DNA from: DATBDM01 sp036269915
GTDB lineage: Bacteria > Actinomycetota > Thermoleophilia > Solirubrobacterales > Solirubrobacteraceae
Assembly: GCA_036269915.1 (NCBI GenBank)
Contig: DATBDM010000285.1
Span: forward strand, 1 to 7,907
Length of the DNA stretch: 7,907 nucleotides
Direction: 5' to 3'
The position numbers and the translations under genes are program-made. Of this stretch, positions 5,901 through 7,907 are shown piece by piece. The first letter of the stretch is position 1. Each line of letters begins with the position of its first letter. The notes under the pieces are model-generated. The model did not search any database. It saw only the letters and a list, made by a program, of their open reading frames with translations, and had not been told where the DNA came from.

Positions 5901-6824
5901 ATGCAGCTCGAAGGCATTCATCACATCTCGTCCATCACCGGCGACGCGGCCGCGAACGTCGACTTCTACGTCGGCGTCCTGGGCATGCGCCTCGCCAAGA
6001 AGACCGTCAACCAGGACGACCCGAGCGTCTACCACCTCTTCTATGGGGACGAGCACGGCTCGCCGGGCTACGACATGACGTTCTTCGAGTACCCAGGCGC
6101 GCGTCCCGGGCGGGCCGGTGCCGGCATGGTCCACCGCATCCAGCTGCGCGTCGCCGACGCCGCCGCGCTCGACTTCTGGGCCGAGCGGCTGGGCGCGCGC
6201 GGGATCGCCGTCGAGCGCGACGAGCACTCGCTGCGCTTCGACGATCCCGAGGGCCTCGGGCTCGAGCTCGTGATCGACGCGTCCGGCGACGAGCCGCTGC
6301 TCGCCCGCTCCGCCGACATCCCCGCCGAGCACGCGATCCGCGGCTTCGCGGGCGTGCGCGCGTTCGGCGACCCGTCGGTCACCCGACCCGTGGTCGAGGA
6401 CCTGCTCGGCTTCACGGCGCAGGGCGAGGACGGGTGGGAGGTCCGGGGCGGTCGCCGCGGCGGCACCTACGCGATCGACCCGGCGCCCGCCGAGCACGGG
6501 ATCCCCGGCGCGGGCACGGTCCACCACATCGCCTTCGCGATGGAGATGGCCGACGAGGACGCCTGGCATGCCCGGGTCACGCGGGCCGGACGGCGCCCGT
6601 CGCCGCTGATCGACCGGTTCTACTTCCACTCGATCTACTTCCGCGAGCCTGGCGGCGTGCTGTTCGAGCTCGCGACGATGGGGCCCGGGTTCACCGCCGA
6701 TCAGCCGGAATCCGAGCTGGGCTCCGCGCTCGCGCTGCCGCCGTTCCTCGAGCCGCACCGCGCGGAGATCGAGGCGGTGCTGAGCCCGCTGCCCGATCCG
6801 CGCGCCGCAGGGGCGAACGCCTGA
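5901..6824 (+). CDS. VOC-family ring-cleaving dioxygenase-like protein (MhqO/PcpA-type)
   Basis: Proteins of this type are two-domain vicinal-oxygen-chelate enzymes; characterised relatives (PcpA, LinE, MhqO) are metal-dependent and cleave or detoxify hydroquinones. The 307 residues fit the family. The N-terminal domain opens with GIHHISSITGDAAANVDFY, then LGMRLAKKTVNQDDP and YHLFYGDEHGSPG, all typical of this group. Likely metal ligands are H8 (or H7), H208 or H209 in TVHHIAF, and E256 in LFELAT; the 47-48 residue gap between the last two resembles PcpA. The ATG at 5901 has GAGGAGG eight bases upstream. The frame is open back to 5640, but that part overlaps another gene and the inverted repeat and has no family sequence. 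It appears to be a single-gene unit. The true substrate cannot be read from sequence, and annotation simply as a glyoxalase-fold protein is also defensible. Confidence 0.88.
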   Translation: MQLEGIHHISSITGDAAANVDFYVGVLGMRLAKKTVNQDDPSVYHLFYGDEHGSPGYDMTFFEYPGARPGRAGAGMVHRIQLRVADAAALDFWAERLGARGIAVERDEHSLRFDDPEGLGLELVIDASGDEPLLARSADIPAEHAIRGFAGVRAFGDPSVTRPVVEDLLGFTAQGEDGWEVRGGRRGGTYAIDPAPAEHGIPGAGTVHHIAFAMEMADEDAWHARVTRAGRRPSPLIDRFYFHSIYFREPGGVLFELATMGPGFTADQPESELGSALALPPFLEPHRAEIEAVLSPLPDPRAAGANA

Positions 6825-6850
6825 TCGCCCCCCTGCTACCTTGGTTGCCA

Positions 6851-6874
6851 GCGGTCGACGCTTCCGTCGGCCGC
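6851..6874 (+). other. Leader hairpin 1 before the DEAD-box helicase
   Basis: GCGGTCGAC pairs with GTCGGCCGC over nine positions as RNA, one of them a G-U wobble, around the six-base loop GCTTCC. It lies just downstream of a possible -10 box (TACCTT at 6837-6842), so it would sit at the very 5' end of a long leader if that promoter is used. It could instead be a terminator for the VOC gene, whose stop is at 6824. Confidence 0.4.
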
Positions 6875-6905
6875 GAGGCAGCTCGCACGGGTCCCGCCAC
6901 TGCGC

Positions 6906-6932
6906 GGTTCGGGTCAGCAGTCTCCCCGAACC
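6906..6932 (+). other. Leader hairpin 2 before the DEAD-box helicase
   Basis: GGTTCGGG and CCCGAACC form a perfect 8-base stem around an 11-base loop. It lies between the VOC gene and the helicase, upstream of the TAGCCT box. It may be part of a structured leader or a terminator; no T tract follows. Confidence 0.4.
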
Positions 6933-6955
6933 CCCGCGGCCCCTGCGTCGCCTCA

Positions 6956-6961
6956 TAGCCT
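6956..6961 (+). promoter_or_regulatory. Possible -10 box (TAGCCT) for the DEAD-box helicase
   Basis: TAGCCT ends 31 bases before the ATG at 6993, the same distance as TAGACT before the VOC gene. It would give a leader of about 25 bases carrying AAGGAG. No clear -35 box is visible. An alternative start from TACCTT at 6837-6842 would give a leader of about 145 bases. Confidence 0.4.
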
Positions 6962-6979
6962 GCGGCCGGCAGTGCCGCA
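6961..6979 (+). other. Leader hairpin 3, directly before the helicase Shine-Dalgarno
   Basis: TGCGGC and GCCGCA form a perfect 6-base stem around a seven-base loop. It ends one base before AAGGAG (6981-6986), so folding could affect ribosome access if the whole hairpin is transcribed. Its first base overlaps the TAGCCT box, so it would be complete only in a transcript that starts further upstream. Confidence 0.4.
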
Positions 6980-6992
6980 CAAGGAGTTTCCG

Positions 6993-7907
<915 letters not shown>

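Overview
This is a high-GC window with dense coding, short gaps, several GTG starts and overlapping start/stop codons. It looks like an ordinary chromosomal stretch of an actinobacterium. The mix of genes, including a long-form RmlA, an AlkK/ttLC-FACS-type acyl-CoA ligase and TAGNCT-like -10 boxes, would fit a Thermoleophilia/Solirubrobacterales-like organism. That class-level guess is inference only. I see no mobile elements, CRISPR arrays, tRNA or rRNA.

Layout. (1) 1-2707, plus strand: a tightly packed dTDP-L-rhamnose block. It holds rmlA (long form, 5' end cut by the window edge), rmlD and rmlB, and successive genes overlap by 1 and 4 bases. rmlC is not in the window. (2) 2712-3116, minus strand: a small two-helix membrane protein with a charged and proline-rich tail. 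It converges on rmlB with only 4 bases between the two stops. (3) 3174-3572, plus strand: a GtrA-family four-helix membrane protein, divergent from the previous gene. Both starts sit right next to -10-like boxes, so both transcripts may be leaderless. (4) 3693-5757, plus strand: a fatty-acyl-CoA ligase followed by a four-helix membrane protein of unknown function, whose GTG start lies 38 bases inside the ligase gene behind a good Shine-Dalgarno sequence. (5) 5758-5900: a gap with a striking 39-base inverted repeat and a recognisable promoter. (6) 5901-6824: a two-domain VOC (glyoxalase-fold) ring-cleaving-dioxygenase-like protein. (7) 6825-6992: a 168-base leader with three hairpins. (8) 6993 to the end: a DEAD-box RNA helicase, cut by the window edge.

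How the genes relate. rmlA, rmlB and rmlD supply three of the four steps from glucose-1-phosphate to dTDP-L-rhamnose. GtrA proteins usually help move lipid-linked sugars across the membrane, so the nearby GtrA may belong with envelope glycan assembly. The acyl-CoA ligase and its overlapping membrane protein form one transcription unit. The VOC protein and the helicase each appear to have their own promoter.

I found no clear new multi-gene system. The best leads are the 39-base inverted repeat with two competing folds, the repeated TAGNCT promoter box, the structured helicase leader and two uncharacterised membrane proteins.
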